Positions 16,779 to 25,995 are shown, numbered from the stretch's first letter. The stretch is 64,000 nucleotides of DNA from Novosphingobium terrae (GCF_017163935.1 NZ_JABVZR010000001.1:1-64000), one strand, 5' to 3'. The notes: generated from the sequence alone by a model not told the origin. A program made the numbers and translations.

Positions 16779-17663
16779 ATGACCGAAGAAGAAAAAGTAA
16801 CCCACGACCGCTTCTACAAGGCCGAGCAGGAAGCCGGCTTCGTCGAATCGCATGGCCACCACACCGCCCAGACGCAGAGCCCCTCCTACAAGCTGGCCTT
16901 CCGCGACACCGATTTCCTGCTGCGCGAGGAACTGCGCCCCGTCCGCTTCCAGCTGGAACTGCTGAAGACCGAAATGCTTCTGGAAGAGGCCGGGATCGGC
17001 TCGACTCTGGTGTGTTACGGCTCGGCCCGCATCCCCACGCCGGAGCAGGCGCAGGCCCGTATCGAGGCCGCCAACACCCCGGAGGAAAAGGCCGCTGCCG
17101 AAAAACTGGCCGCCAACGCCCATTACTATGAGGAAGCCCGCAAGCTGGCGCGCATCGCCAGCCAGGCTGCCATCGTGGAAAAGGGCATGCGCCAATTCGT
17201 GATCTGCTCGGGCGGTGGCCCCTCGATCATGGAAGCGGCCAACCGTGGCGCCGCCGAAGTGGGGGCGGAAACGATCGGCCTGAACATCGTGTTGCCGCAT
17301 GAGCAGGCGCCCAACCCCTATGTGACGCCGCGTCTGGCCTTCCAGTTCCACTATTTCGCGCTGCGCAAGATGCACTTCCTGCTCCGTGCCCGCGCTGTGG
17401 CGGTGTTCCCGGGTGGCTTCGGCACCTTCGATGAGTTCTTCGAACTGCTGACGCTGATCCAGACCGGCAAGATGAAGCCCATCCCCATCCTGCTGTTCGG
17501 CGGGGAGTTCTGGAACCGGGTGATCAATTTCGACGCGCTGGTGGAAGAGGGCGTTATCAACCGTAAGGATCTGCAGCTGTTCACGCCGGTGGAGACCGCT
17601 GAGGATGCCTGGCAGTATATCGCTGATTTCTATGGGGTGAATTATCAGCCTGTTGAGGATTGA
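16779..17663 (+). CDS. LOG-family (TIGR00730) nucleotide phosphoribohydrolase-like protein
   Basis: 294 aa with a Rossmann-like fold. GGGPSIMEAANRGA and PGGFGTFDEFFE correspond to the LOG signature (PGGxGTxxE), used to release free base from nucleoside 5'-monophosphates. The roughly 60-residue N-terminal extension and the size place it in the longer bacterial subgroup rather than with plant cytokinin-activating LOG. Older annotations call it lysine decarboxylase, which is not supported. Repeat copy 3 begins 23 bp after its stop. Confidence 0.85.
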   Translation: MTEEEKVTHDRFYKAEQEAGFVESHGHHTAQTQSPSYKLAFRDTDFLLREELRPVRFQLELLKTEMLLEEAGIGSTLVCYGSARIPTPEQAQARIEAANTPEEKAAAEKLAANAHYYEEARKLARIASQAAIVEKGMRQFVICSGGGPSIMEAANRGAAEVGAETIGLNIVLPHEQAPNPYVTPRLAFQFHYFALRKMHFLLRARAVAVFPGGFGTFDEFFELLTLIQTGKMKPIPILLFGGEFWNRVINFDALVEEGVINRKDLQLFTPVETAEDAWQYIADFYGVNYQPVED

Positions 17664-17685
17664 GGGTTTTTCAGAAAGATAAGGT

Positions 17686-17912
17686 GCGAGGGGGTTACCC
17701 CCTCGCGCTCCCATGACGTCTTCCGGCGCACGGGCAGCGGTGCCGCATTGGAGCGCCCGAACTCTCCACCTGCACAACAAAAGGCGCCGCAGGCAGTGAT
17801 GCCTCGGCGCCTTCTGTCTTTTGAAAGCCTGCGGCGCGGCAAACTTGGCGCAAGGCCGAACCCGTGGCGCCAACGCCGACATTAAAGGGAGCGCGAGGGC
17901 GATGGCCCTCGC
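17686..17912 (+). repeat. Dispersed intergenic palindromic repeat, copy 3 (forward)
   Basis: 227 bp. The left tip is GGTTACC; the right tip is CGATGG (GGGC-GATG-GCCC), where an added C/G pair replaces the T/A pair of copy 1. The centre carries an extra hairpin between the conserved stem arms (AGGCGCCGCAGGC and GCCTCGGCGCCTTCT). It lies between convergent genes, 23 bp from the LOG-family stop and 14 bp from the thiD stop. Confidence 0.92.
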
Positions 17913-17925
17913 ATTTCCTTTTGTC

Positions 17926-18675
17926 TTAAAACCCCTTCACCGCCTCATGCCCCAAAGGCCCATGCCCCGCGCCAAACCCCGGCGCGGCCAGCAGGGCCTC
18001 TCGCACGAACCTGCGCCCCCGCTCCACGGCGGCAACCAGATCGAGCCCCTGACCTAACCCTGTGGCAATCGCGCTGGCCAGCGAGCAGCCCGTGCCATGG
18101 CTATGGCGCGTTTCGATGCGCTCTGAATGCCAGACCACCGGTTCAGCACCGGGCAGGTAAAGCCGGTCCTCCACCAGCACGCCCTCAGCGTCCCCGCCCT
18201 TGGCGAGGAAGGGGATGCCCGCCAGTGCCTCGGCCCCACCCAGAGCGGTCAGTTCGGGCACATTGGGCGTGGTCAGCGTGGCCAGCGCCATCAGGCGCCC
18301 GAAAGCCTCACGCGTGGCCGCATCCGCCAGCACGCCGCCGCTGGTGGCGACCATCACCGGGTCGAACACCACGGGCACGGCCAGCTTCTCCAGCCGGTCC
18401 GCCACGGCATGGGCGATGGCAGCGCTGCCCAGCATGCCGATCTTCACCGCATCCACGCCGATATCATCCACGCAGGCATCCACCTGCGCGCCGACTGTTT
18501 CGGCGGAAAGCGGCTCCACCGCGAAGACGCCGGTGGTGTTCTGCACGGTGATGCCGGTGATGGCGCTCATGCCATAGCCGCCCAGCATGATGATGGTCTT
18601 GAGGTCCGCCTGAAGACCCGCCCCGCCCGAGCAGTCCGATCCGGCAATCGTCAGGATGCGCGCGGGGCTGCTCAT
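17926..18675 (-). CDS. thiD: Hydroxymethylpyrimidine/phosphomethylpyrimidine kinase
   Basis: Phosphorylates HMP and HMP-P for thiamine pyrophosphate synthesis. 249 aa of the ribokinase-like fold: ILTIAGSDCSGGAGLQADLKT, the GGYGMSAITGITVQNT segment, VFDPVMVATSGG, TPNVPEL, and the anion-hole motif HGTGCSLASAIATGLG with its catalytic Cys. ATG 18675 overlaps the stop of the upstream DUF1272 gene by 4 nt; the reading frame extends further upstream but only as a shadow. Confidence 0.93.
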   Translation of the reverse strand: MSSPARILTIAGSDCSGGAGLQADLKTIIMLGGYGMSAITGITVQNTTGVFAVEPLSAETVGAQVDACVDDIGVDAVKIGMLGSAAIAHAVADRLEKLAVPVVFDPVMVATSGGVLADAATREAFGRLMALATLTTPNVPELTALGGAEALAGIPFLAKGGDAEGVLVEDRLYLPGAEPVVWHSERIETRHSHGTGCSLASAIATGLGQGLDLVAAVERGRRFVREALLAAPGFGAGHGPLGHEAVKGF

Positions 18676-18896
18676 CCCTTGAAGTGCTTCACGGTGCTGG
18701 GCGGGTGCTTGGCGTGGTGTTTTTTCGCGCGGGTGGGCCGGTCCATCAGCTCGCCCTCGCAGTTGGGGCATTGCTCGTCGAGATCCTCGGCGCATTCGGC
18801 GCAGAAGGTGCATTCGAAAGAGCAGATGAAGGCACCCGGCGCCTCGGCGGGCAAGAGGGTGCCGCATGTCTCGCAATCTGGGCGCATTTCGAGCAT
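18672..18896 (-). CDS. DUF1272 zinc-ribbon-like small protein
   Basis: A 74-aa protein with CETC, then CSFECTFCAEC and CPNC, enough Cys pairs for two zinc sites, and a basic His/Lys-rich tail. This matches DUF1272. It overlaps thiD by 4 nt, so the two are coupled. Function is unknown. Confidence 0.85.
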   Translation of the reverse strand: MLEMRPDCETCGTLLPAEAPGAFICSFECTFCAECAEDLDEQCPNCEGELMDRPTRAKKHHAKHPPSTVKHFKG

Positions 18897-18928
18897 GGTT
18901 TGGTGTCCTGAAAGAAGGAAGAGGAAAT

Positions 18929-19198
18929 GCGAGGGTGTTACACCCTCGCGCTCCCATGAATGTCTGCGTTAGTGCCAAGGGTTCAGCCTCAGCGCAACGT
19001 CGCTGCGCCGCAGGCTTGAAGATCGCCAGCGCGGTCTATCGTCAAGGATGACTGCCTGCGGCGCTTCAGGTGGCGCAGGTGGAGAGTTTAGGCGCTCGAA
19101 TTCGGCGCCACTGCCCGTGCGTCGGGAGACGTCATGGGAGCGCGAGGGCCCGAAGCATCTCTCTGGAGAGATGCGACCAACAAAGACTCCCCCCTCGC
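18929..19198 (-). repeat. Dispersed intergenic palindromic repeat, copy 4 (reverse, with insertion in one terminal hairpin)
   Basis: About 270 bp, in reverse orientation relative to copy 1. The left-hand hairpin (tip TGTTACA) and the central stem are intact. The right-hand hairpin is split: GCGAGGG and CCCTCGC are separated by about 50 bp instead of about 7. The inserted DNA carries a perfect stem GCATCTCT/AGAGATGC (19155-19162 and 19167-19174). It is between DUF1272 (33 bp upstream of its start) and the glmM stop (18 bp). Confidence 0.88.
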
Positions 19199-19215
19199 AT
19201 CTTCTCCTTCACCCC

Positions 19216-20556
19216 TTAAGCTGCAGCTTCCCGAACGGCATCACAGATCGCATCCACCACCTGCTCGACCTCGGCAGCGTCATCGCCTTCGGCCATCACG
19301 CGGATCACTGGTTCGGTGCCGCTGGCGCGGATTACCAGACGGCCCTTGCCCGCCAGCTGCGATTCAGCCTCGGCGATGACCAGTTGCACCTTCTCGGCCT
19401 CCAGCGGCTTGCCGCCCGAAAAGCGGACGTTCTTCAGCAGCTGCGGCACGGGGTCGAAGAGGTGCAGCAACTCGCTGGCGCGCTTGCCCGATTTCACCAG
19501 AGCGGTCAGCACCTGCAGCGCGGCGATGGTGCCATCGCCGGTGGTGGCGTGATCGAGCATGATCATATGGCCGGACTGCTCGCCGCCGACATTGAAGCCG
19601 CCGCTGCGCATGCGTTCCAGCACATGGCGGTCGCCCACCTTGGTGCGTTCCAGCGTCAACCCTTGCCCGCCAAGGAAGCGCTCCAGCCCGAGGTTGGACA
19701 TCACCGTGGCCACCACGCCGCCGCCGCGCAACTCGCCCTGAGCGGCCAGCTGGGTGCCGATCAGCGCCATAAGCTGGTCGCCATCGACGGTCTGGCCCTT
19801 TTCATCGACCACGATCAGACGGTCCGCGTCGCCATCCAGTGCGATGCCGATGTCCGCGCCGCTGGCCACCACGGTTTCCTTCACCAGATCGAGATGGGTC
19901 GAGCCGCATTTCAGATTGATGTTCTTGCCGTTGGGCTGAACGCCGATGGTGATCACCTCCGCGCCCAGTTCCCACACGGCAGACGGGGCCACCTGATAGG
20001 CCGCGCCATTGGCGCAATCGACCACGATCTTCAGACCATCCAGCCGTACATCCTGCGGCACAGAAGCTTTCACCGCGTGGATATAGCGGCCACGGGCGTC
20101 CTCGATACGGCGCGCGCGGCCGATCAGGTCGCTTTCGGCCAAGGGGAGGTTCTGGCCCAGCATCACCTCGATGGCTTCCTCATCCGCGTCGGAGAGCTTG
20201 AAGCCGTCGGGGCCGAACAGCTTGATGCCATTGTCCTCGAAGGGGTTGTGGCTGGCCGAGATCATCACGCCAACGTCAGCGCGCAATTCGCGGGTGAGCA
20301 GCGCGACGGCGGGGGTGGGCATCGGGCCCAGCAGCACGACATCCATGCCCACGCTGGTGAAGCCCGCGACCATGGCGTTTTCCAGCATATAGCCGGAGAG
20401 GCGCGTGTCCTTGCCGATCACCACGCGATGGCGGTGCTTGCCGCGCAGGAAGCGGGTGCCGGCGGCCTGGCCAACCTTCATCGCGATATCCGCCGTCATC
20501 ACGCCTGCGTTGGTGCGCCCGCGAATGCCGTCGGTGCCGAAATAGTGCCGTGCCAT
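19216..20556 (-). CDS. glmM: Phosphoglucosamine mutase
   Basis: Interconverts glucosamine-6-P and glucosamine-1-P for UDP-GlcNAc, peptidoglycan and LPS. 446 aa, the normal length. YFGTDGIRG at the N terminus; the phosphoserine loop [15 protein letters not shown] with Ser102; the Mg site ALDGDADR; the sugar-binding GGEQSGHMI; and the C-terminal [15 protein letters not shown] phosphate loop. ATG 20556 is chosen by the conserved N terminus although the frame is open much further upstream. Confidence 0.95.
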   Translation of the reverse strand: MARHYFGTDGIRGRTNAGVMTADIAMKVGQAAGTRFLRGKHRHRVVIGKDTRLSGYMLENAMVAGFTSVGMDVVLLGPMPTPAVALLTRELRADVGVMISASHNPFEDNGIKLFGPDGFKLSDADEEAIEVMLGQNLPLAESDLIGRARRIEDARGRYIHAVKASVPQDVRLDGLKIVVDCANGAAYQVAPSAVWELGAEVITIGVQPNGKNINLKCGSTHLDLVKETVVASGADIGIALDGDADRLIVVDEKGQTVDGDQLMALIGTQLAAQGELRGGGVVATVMSNLGLERFLGGQGLTLERTKVGDRHVLERMRSGGFNVGGEQSGHMIMLDHATTGDGTIAALQVLTALVKSGKRASELLHLFDPVPQLLKNVRFSGGKPLEAEKVQLVIAEAESQLAGKGRLVIRASGTEPVIRVMAEGDDAAEVEQVVDAICDAVREAAA

Positions 20557-20656
20557 GATGGTGTTCCCGTTTGGATCTGAGCGTGATTTGCGTATGGTTT
20601 GCCATGGCGTGGTGATCGATGAAAGCCGCGCGGGCAAGCCAAAAAGGGGCCTTATC

Positions 20657-21952
20657 GTGTCGAATGAACCGGAAGGCGCATCTGCAAGCGATGCGGCTCT
20701 GCCCGATATACAGGTCAATACGGGGCTGACGCTGGCGGCCTTGGGCGCCGGTCTGCTGGCCGGGCTGGCGGTCACGCGCTGGCCGGTGCTGGCGCCTTTG
20801 GCCAAGGGTCTCGCGCCGCTGGGCGGGCTGTGGCTCAAGGGGCTGGAGATGACGATCCTGCCGCTGGTCTCCGCTCTGCTGGTGGTGGGCATTGTGCAGA
20901 TGATGGCGGCGGCCAGCGCCGGGCGGCAGGCGATAAGGGTGCTGAGCTGGATCTTCGGCATCTATTTTGCCAGCGCCTTTTTCGCCGCCGTCGCCATGCC
21001 GCTGCTGCTGGAGGCGTGGCCGGTGCCTGCCGCCGCGCAGGGCGTGTTGGCTGGAGCGGCGGGCAAGGATGCGCCGGTGCCGGGGCTGGGGGATTTTTTG
21101 CTCTCGCTGCTGCCCTCGAACATTTTCGCGGCGGCTGCGAATGACGCCATGCTGCCCTGCGTCGCCTTTTTCAGCCTGCTGGGCGTGGCGATCTCACGCC
21201 TTGCTCCGGCGCAGCGCGCGCATCTTACCGCGCTGTTCGAGGCGCTGGCGGGCGCGATGATGGTGATGATCGGCTGGGTGCTGAAGCTGGCGCCGATCGG
21301 CGTTTTTGCTCTCTCGCTCGATCTGGGAGCGCGCACCGGGGCCGAGGCGCTGGGCGTGCTGGCGCATTATGTCATCACCGTCAGCATGATGGGCTGGGCG
21401 GTGCTGGCGGCGGCGCCGGTGCTGGCGCTGCTGGGTGCGCGGCTGGCGCTGGGCGCCTATTGCCGGGCGCTGATGCCAGTGGGGGCGGTGGCGATCTCCA
21501 CCCAGAGTTCACTGGCCAGCCTGCCCGCGATGTTGACCGCCTGCCGCAAGCTGGGCGTCAGCGCGGGAAGCGCTGAATTCGCCCTGCCGCTCTGCGTGGC
21601 GCTGTTCCGCGCGACCGGCCCGGCGATGAATCTGGCGGTGGCGATCTATGTCGCCAAGCTGACCGGGGTGACGCTGTCCCCCGCGATCCTGATCGCCGGG
21701 GCCATCGTGGCGGCGATCACCGAGATCAGCTCGCCATCCTTGCCCGGGGCGATCAGCTTCGTCTCGGCGGTGGGGCCGGTGGCGCTGGCGATGGGGGTGC
21801 CGATTGCCCCGCTGGCGCTGCTGGTGGCGGTGGACATGCTGCCCGATATCACCCGCACCGTGGGCAATGTGGCGATGGATGTCGTCGTGGCCGCGCTGGT
21901 GGATCGTGGAGGCGATCGCGGCAGGAGAGATCAGTCCTCGCCAGAGTCCTGA
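20657..21952 (+). CDS. Dicarboxylate/amino-acid:cation symporter (DAACS family)
   Basis: About 431 aa with eight or more membrane helices and the two re-entrant loops of glutamate-transporter homologues: a Ser-rich stretch ([14 protein letters not shown]) and the cation-binding helix ([17 protein letters not shown]), with the C-terminal [14 protein letters not shown]. It would import C4-dicarboxylates or acidic amino acids with Na+ or H+. The usual NMDGT-like motif is replaced by TGPAMN, so the cation is uncertain. GTG 20657 is used because AAGGGG lies just upstream. Its 3' end overlaps the convergent ecfG 3' end by 22 bp. Confidence 0.85.
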   Translation: MSNEPEGASASDAALPDIQVNTGLTLAALGAGLLAGLAVTRWPVLAPLAKGLAPLGGLWLKGLEMTILPLVSALLVVGIVQMMAAASAGRQAIRVLSWIFGIYFASAFFAAVAMPLLLEAWPVPAAAQGVLAGAAGKDAPVPGLGDFLLSLLPSNIFAAAANDAMLPCVAFFSLLGVAISRLAPAQRAHLTALFEALAGAMMVMIGWVLKLAPIGVFALSLDLGARTGAEALGVLAHYVITVSMMGWAVLAAAPVLALLGARLALGAYCRALMPVGAVAISTQSSLASLPAMLTACRKLGVSAGSAEFALPLCVALFRATGPAMNLAVAIYVAKLTGVTLSPAILIAGAIVAAITEISSPSLPGAISFVSAVGPVALAMGVPIAPLALLVAVDMLPDITRTVGNVAMDVVVAALVDRGGDRGRRDQSSPES

Positions 21953-22593
21953 TCGTCCCCCTTGGAGTCCATCCCCGGCCTGCGGCTGGCGATCAGGCCC
22001 AACTCGCTCAGGATCGCGCCGCTGGCGTCGATGGAGGATTTGTCGCCGTCGCCCACCGGCTGGCCGCTGTCGATCATCGCGGCTAAAGCGGCGCGGGCGC
22101 GGCCCACGCGGCTCTTGATGGTGCCCACCGCGCAGCCGCAGATCTCGGCGGCTTCCTCATAGGAAAAGCCGCCCGCGCCCACCAGCAGCAGCGCCTCGCG
22201 CCGCTCGGGCGCCAGCGAGAGCAGCGCGCGATGCAGATCGGCCAGATGCAGCGGCGCCTCCTGCCCGGCGGGGGCCACCAGAATGCGTTCGGCGGTGGTG
22301 TCGTCATAATCGCCGCGGAAGCGGTTGCGGCGCATTTCGGTGAGATAGATGTTGCGCAGGATGGTGAAGGTCCAGGCGCGCATCGATGTGCCCGGCGTAA
22401 AGCGGTCCCGCGCGGCCCAGGCGCGCATCAGCGCCTCCTGCACCAGATCGTCGGCCAGATCGCTGCGGCCGCACAGACCACGGGCGAAGGCGCGCAGATG
22501 GGGAATCGCCTCCGTCAGCTCGCGCTTGAAGGCACCGGACTCCATCGGCGTCGGGGGTATCGGTGGGGGGGAAGCCGATTGCCGATCAGCCAT
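21931..22593 (-). CDS. ecfG: General stress response ECF sigma factor EcfG
   Basis: Directs RNA polymerase to GGAAC-N16/17-CGTT promoters under stress. 220 aa. Region 2 is seen in HLRAFARGLCGRSDLADDLVQEALMRAWAARDRF and SMRAWTFTILRNIYLTEMRRNR; region 4 in LSLAPERREALLLVGAGGFSYEEAAEICGCAVGTIKSRVGRARAAL. This is close to EcfG/SigT. The 3' end carries a roughly 40-residue extension not needed for the fold. It starts 8 nt inside the 3' end of nepR, so the anti-sigma factor and sigma factor are coupled. Confidence 0.93.
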   Translation of the reverse strand: MADRQSASPPPIPPTPMESGAFKRELTEAIPHLRAFARGLCGRSDLADDLVQEALMRAWAARDRFTPGTSMRAWTFTILRNIYLTEMRRNRFRGDYDDTTAERILVAPAGQEAPLHLADLHRALLSLAPERREALLLVGAGGFSYEEAAEICGCAVGTIKSRVGRARAALAAMIDSGQPVGDGDKSSIDASGAILSELGLIASRRPGMDSKGDDQDSGED

Positions 22594-22777
22594 CACTGTC
22601 GTCCAGCTTGGACAGCAGGTCGGCGAAACTGTCGGGCAAAGGTTCGTCCACCACCTGCTCATACATGGCGCGCAGGGCGTGAGACAGGCCCTCGGCCATC
22701 TCGGGAGGTGTGGGCTGCTCAGGCTGCTGCTCAGGGGAGGGAGCGGACCCGCTGGGCGGAAGATCCTTGTCGGGCAT
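22586..22777 (-). CDS. nepR: Anti-sigma factor NepR
   Basis: A 63-aa protein. The C-terminal half, LSHALRAMYEQVVDEPLPDSFADLLSKLD, is the NepR helix-turn-helix core that clamps EcfG and is bound by phosphorylated PhyR. The N-terminal half is Pro/Glu/Gln-rich and probably disordered. It overlaps ecfG by 8 nt. Confidence 0.93.
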   Translation of the reverse strand: MPDKDLPPSGSAPSPEQQPEQPTPPEMAEGLSHALRAMYEQVVDEPLPDSFADLLSKLDDSDG

Positions 22778-22923
22778 AGGCTCCTGCTTTCAGCAACATC
22801 TGGCGCAAGGGGGGGAAGGGCGCCGGTTTCACGATCGGTTGCAGATTGTAAGCCTTACGGCAAGCACTTGTTCATCACACCCTTGTTCATGCCCCTGCCG
22901 ACAGCTAACACATTGCAAAGCCG

Positions 22924-22948
22924 GGAACCAATCGGCCAACCACCGGTT
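22924..22948 (+). promoter_or_regulatory. Near-consensus EcfG promoter ahead of the kinase gene
   Basis: GGAAC (22924-22928), 16 nt, then GGTT (22945-22948): one base off the GGAAC-N16-CGTT consensus at the -10. It is 67 bp upstream of the kinase start on the same strand. A weaker call than the 25873 promoter. Confidence 0.4.
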
Positions 22949-23014
22949 GGCAGGGGGAAAGCGGCTGTCCCGTAAGCTTGCGGCCTGCCCGCATGTTGGG
23001 AGGCACCGGCGGGG

Positions 23015-24697
23015 TTGGGCGTGAATCTGAGTGTTTCCGAACGAGATCTGGAACAACGCTGGTATGAGCGGTTTCCAAGGCTCGTGCCCATAGGCACCTT
23101 TGCCCTCGCCATGGTGATGACGGCGCTGAGCGTCTGGGCCATCGAACGTGTCGAGGATCAGCGACGTGAAGGCCAGGCCCGCGCCGCCGCCAGCGTGGTG
23201 GCCACCGCGCTGGACCGGCGGGCTCATTCCTATGTGTCTTACCTGAGGGCGGGCTCGCTGATGCTGGGCACGCGCAAGGACCCGACGCGTGAGGATTTCG
23301 AATCCATCGCCGGGGGCCTGCTGGATGACGCCGATTATCACGGTGCGCTGGGCATCGGCTGGCTGCCGGTGCTGAAACCCGCGCAGATCCCGGCTTTCGA
23401 GAAGCGGATGAATACGGCCGGCCAGGAGGGCTATACGGTCCATCCCGCGCCAGACCCTGCAAGCAGGATGGTGGTGCCGGTCGGTTTCATCGCCGATATG
23501 AATGAGCGCAACCGGCCGACGCTGGGCTTCGACACCTATTCCGAGCCCAAGCGCCGCGCCGTGATCGATCAGGCCATCGCCCGGCGTCAGTTGACCGCCA
23601 GCGGGCCGGTCTCGCTGATCATGCAGACGCGCGCCGGGGAATGGCAGGGTTTTCTGCTGTTTATGCCGGTCTATGGCCCGGGCCAAACCGATCTGCCGCG
23701 CGGCTTTATCAGCGCGCCCTTCAACGCCGGGGCCTTTCTCAGCTCGATCGTGGTGCTGGAGAAGATCGAGGATCTGGAGGTGCGCCTCTATGATGGCGCC
23801 ATGGAGTCGTCCCGGCTGATCGCGCGGACTGGCGCGCAAGGCGCCTCGATGCATCCGGTGGCGACTCAGGCGCTGACTCTGGGCGGCCGCCGCCTGCTGG
23901 TGGCGGTGGATGCGCCCGAGGGTGGCCTGACCCGTACCGCATGGGTGGCGCTGATGCTGGGCACCACCATCGCCCTGCTGCTGGCCGTGGTGGCCCGCAT
24001 CGTCAGCCGCCGCGCCGAGCAGGACCGTGAGGCGCTGCTGTGGCTGCGTGAGCAGGCTTCGATCCGCGCCTCGCTGACGCGTGAGCTGAACCACCGCGTG
24101 AAGAACACTTTGGCCAATGTGCTGTCGCTGATCGCGCTGACCAAGCGGCGGGCCACCGGGCTGGACGAATTTGTGGAGGGTTTGCAGGGCCGTATCCGGG
24201 CGCTCTCCGCCACGCATGACCTGCTGACCAACAGCGAATGGGGCCCCACCGCCCTGCGCGATGTGGTGCTGGCCGAGGTTGCCCCCTACACACGCGGCGA
24301 CGATGCGGCGGTGGCGCTGAGCGGGCCGGACGTCGATCTGGCGCCCAATGATGCGCTGTCTCTGGGGCTGGCGCTGCATGAGCTGGCGACCAATGCCTCG
24401 AAATATGGCTCGCTCAGCGTGGCGACGGGGCGCGTCGATGTCTCATGGGCGATGGTGGGCGAGGGCGTGGTGCAGGTTCACTGGCAGGAGAGCGACGGCC
24501 CGCCCGTGCCTGCCTTGCGCAGCCGTGGTTTTGGCACCGATCTGATCGAGAAGATCGTGGCGCATGAGCTGGGGCACGGCGTTCAGCTGGATTTTGCGGT
24601 GACCGGGGTGCGGTGCACGCTGATGGTGCCGGTGCGGGCGCCGGTGGCGTTCAGCATTCGGGCTCGGCAGCAGAATGGGCAGGGGAAGGGGAAGTAG
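23015..24697 (+). CDS. CHASE-domain HWE/HisKA_2 sensor histidine kinase, probable PhyR kinase
   Basis: 560 aa: TM helix near residues 25-45, a periplasmic CHASE domain (about 60-280, with LRAGSLMLGT, GALGIGWLPVL, GFLLFMPVYGPG), a second TM near 305-330, then a cytoplasmic kinase. The phospho-acceptor is His360 in ELNHRVKNTLANVLSL. The N box is LHELATNASKYGSLS, and WQESDGPPV contains the HWE-type W-x-E signature. Kinases of this class phosphorylate PhyR in alphaproteobacteria, and phyR lies on the other side of repeat copy 5. Starts at TTG 23015 (GTG 23021 possible); no ATG is in a suitable place. Confidence 0.88.
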   Translation: MGVNLSVSERDLEQRWYERFPRLVPIGTFALAMVMTALSVWAIERVEDQRREGQARAAASVVATALDRRAHSYVSYLRAGSLMLGTRKDPTREDFESIAGGLLDDADYHGALGIGWLPVLKPAQIPAFEKRMNTAGQEGYTVHPAPDPASRMVVPVGFIADMNERNRPTLGFDTYSEPKRRAVIDQAIARRQLTASGPVSLIMQTRAGEWQGFLLFMPVYGPGQTDLPRGFISAPFNAGAFLSSIVVLEKIEDLEVRLYDGAMESSRLIARTGAQGASMHPVATQALTLGGRRLLVAVDAPEGGLTRTAWVALMLGTTIALLLAVVARIVSRRAEQDREALLWLREQASIRASLTRELNHRVKNTLANVLSLIALTKRRATGLDEFVEGLQGRIRALSATHDLLTNSEWGPTALRDVVLAEVAPYTRGDDAAVALSGPDVDLAPNDALSLGLALHELATNASKYGSLSVATGRVDVSWAMVGEGVVQVHWQESDGPPVPALRSRGFGTDLIEKIVAHELGHGVQLDFAVTGVRCTLMVPVRAPVAFSIRARQQNGQGKGK

Positions 24698-24707
24698 GAA
24701 GGAAGAT

Positions 24708-24943
24708 GCGAGGGGGTTACCCCCTCGCGCTCCCATTCCGTCTTCCGGCGATGGGGCAGCGGTTCCCGATCGGTGCGCCCAGCCTCTCCACCTGCGCGGC
24801 ATCAGGCGCCGCAGGCAGGGAAGTGCCTGAACGATGGGCTGTGCGGGCGATTTGAAAGCCTGCGGCGCGGCAATCCGGGCGCAAGGCCGAACCAGATGCG
24901 CAACGTAGACATTCCCGGGAGCGCGAGGGTGTAACACCCTCGC
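24708..24943 (+). repeat. Dispersed intergenic palindromic repeat, copy 5 (forward)
   Basis: 236 bp. The left tip is GGTTACC, the right tip TGTAACA. The block before the right hairpin reads ACATTCCCGGGAGC instead of the usual ACATTAAAGGGAGC. It lies between the convergent kinase and phyR genes, 11 bp from one stop and 12 bp from the other. Confidence 0.92.
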
Positions 24944-24954
24944 ATCTTCACTTC

Positions 24955-25758
24955 TTACCCTTCTGCAACCTTCAAAGGCTCCGGTTCCCGGAAGAACAGC
25001 GCCTGCGCCATGGCGGTCGTGACGCTGGCCTCGCGGAAGGGCTTGGTCACCAGCCATGTCGGTTCAAGGCGATCGCCCGTCAGCAGGCGCTCGGGATAGG
25101 CGGTGATGAAGATCACCGGCACGTCGATCACGGCATGGATATCATCCACGGCATCCACGCCCGAGCTGCCGTCGGCCAGCTGGATATCGGCCAGCACCAG
25201 ACCGGGGCGGTTATGGGCGATGGCCTCCACCGCCTGCGTGCGCGTGGCGGCGGTGGCGCAGACGCGGTGGCCTTGTGCCTTGACGATATCTTCCAGCTGC
25301 ATGGCGATCAGCGGCTCATCCTCGATGATGAGGACATCGGTGGTGGCATCGCGCGCGATATCGGTCAGGGCGGTGGCGACCAGCGCCTGGGCTTCCTGCA
25401 CCGAGACCTCAAGGATATCGGCGGCCTGGGCGACGGTGAAATCCTCCACCGTGGTCAGCAGCAGCGCTTGCCGGCTGAGGGGGGTGATGCGCGAGAGGCG
25501 CAGCTGGGCCGCTTTCTCCGCCGTGCCTTCGGGCAGGCTGGAGAGTTCGCCCTGATGGACATTGTTCCAGACCTGACCGAGCGCACGATAGAGGGCAATA
25601 CGGCCGCCCTGCAGGCTGGCGCGCAGTTCCGGCTGGGCCAGCGCCGTTTCGAGCAGCGTGACGACCAGCGTATCGCCCGCCGCCTGATTCCCGCAGAGTG
25701 CGCGCGCGTAGCGCCGCAGATAGGGGAGTTGGGGGGCGAGTTGGGTGCCGAGCGGCAT
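24955..25758 (-). CDS. phyR: General stress response anti-anti-sigma regulator PhyR
   Basis: 267 aa in two domains: an N-terminal EcfG-like sigma mimic (about residues 5-135), with LSRQALLLTTVEDFTVAQAADILEVSVQEAQALV resembling region 4, and a C-terminal receiver with acidic pair Glu146/Asp147, phospho-acceptor Asp191 (VLADIQL), Thr219 and Lys239 (VTKPF). On phosphorylation it sequesters NepR and frees EcfG. ATG 25758 is chosen by homology; the frame extends a further 16 codons. Confidence 0.95.
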   Translation of the reverse strand: MPLGTQLAPQLPYLRRYARALCGNQAAGDTLVVTLLETALAQPELRASLQGGRIALYRALGQVWNNVHQGELSSLPEGTAEKAAQLRLSRITPLSRQALLLTTVEDFTVAQAADILEVSVQEAQALVATALTDIARDATTDVLIIEDEPLIAMQLEDIVKAQGHRVCATAATRTQAVEAIAHNRPGLVLADIQLADGSSGVDAVDDIHAVIDVPVIFITAYPERLLTGDRLEPTWLVTKPFREASVTTAMAQALFFREPEPLKVAEG

Positions 25759-25872
25759 AGAATTCCTCCGCGCATGTCGCCCGCAACGTGCTTCGCGCGG
25801 GGGCATGAAGTCTCAGCCACGACTTTAGCAGCGATGCCCGCAAAGGCAGCATGAATAATTCTTCAAAAGGCG

Positions 25873-25897
25873 GGAACCGTCGCGAAGGAGCGGCGTT
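25873..25897 (+). promoter_or_regulatory. EcfG-dependent promoter (exact consensus)
   Basis: GGAAC (25873-25877), exactly 16 nt, then CGTT (25894-25897). This is the general stress response promoter consensus. It faces away from phyR, and the next thing downstream on this strand is a structured, terminated non-coding segment rather than a gene. Confidence 0.8.
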
Positions 25898-25903
25898 TCA
25901 TCC

Positions 25904-25995
25904 CTGTCACCGCCGAGACCCCCCTCCCGTCCACAGCGGCTGGTGATGCGATCCCGGAAAGGCCCCTGTCCCAGCTGGCAGGGGCCTTTTTGTTT
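25904..25995 (+). ncRNA. gsrN: Probable GsrN-type stress-response small RNA
   Basis: Transcription from the EcfG promoter would begin about 25904 and end at the terminator stem AAAGGCCCCTG/CAGGGGCCTTT (25958-25968 and 25979-25989) with its T tract, giving about 90 nt. The 5' half folds into a hairpin (TCACC, GCC / GGC, GGTGA) that exposes a C-rich loop containing CCCCCCTCCC. A sigma-T-driven RNA with an exposed C-rich 5' loop and a 3' terminator is the architecture described for Caulobacter GsrN, and homologues have been reported near GSR regulators (from memory). No ORF is present. The 5' end is inferred, not seen. Confidence 0.65.
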
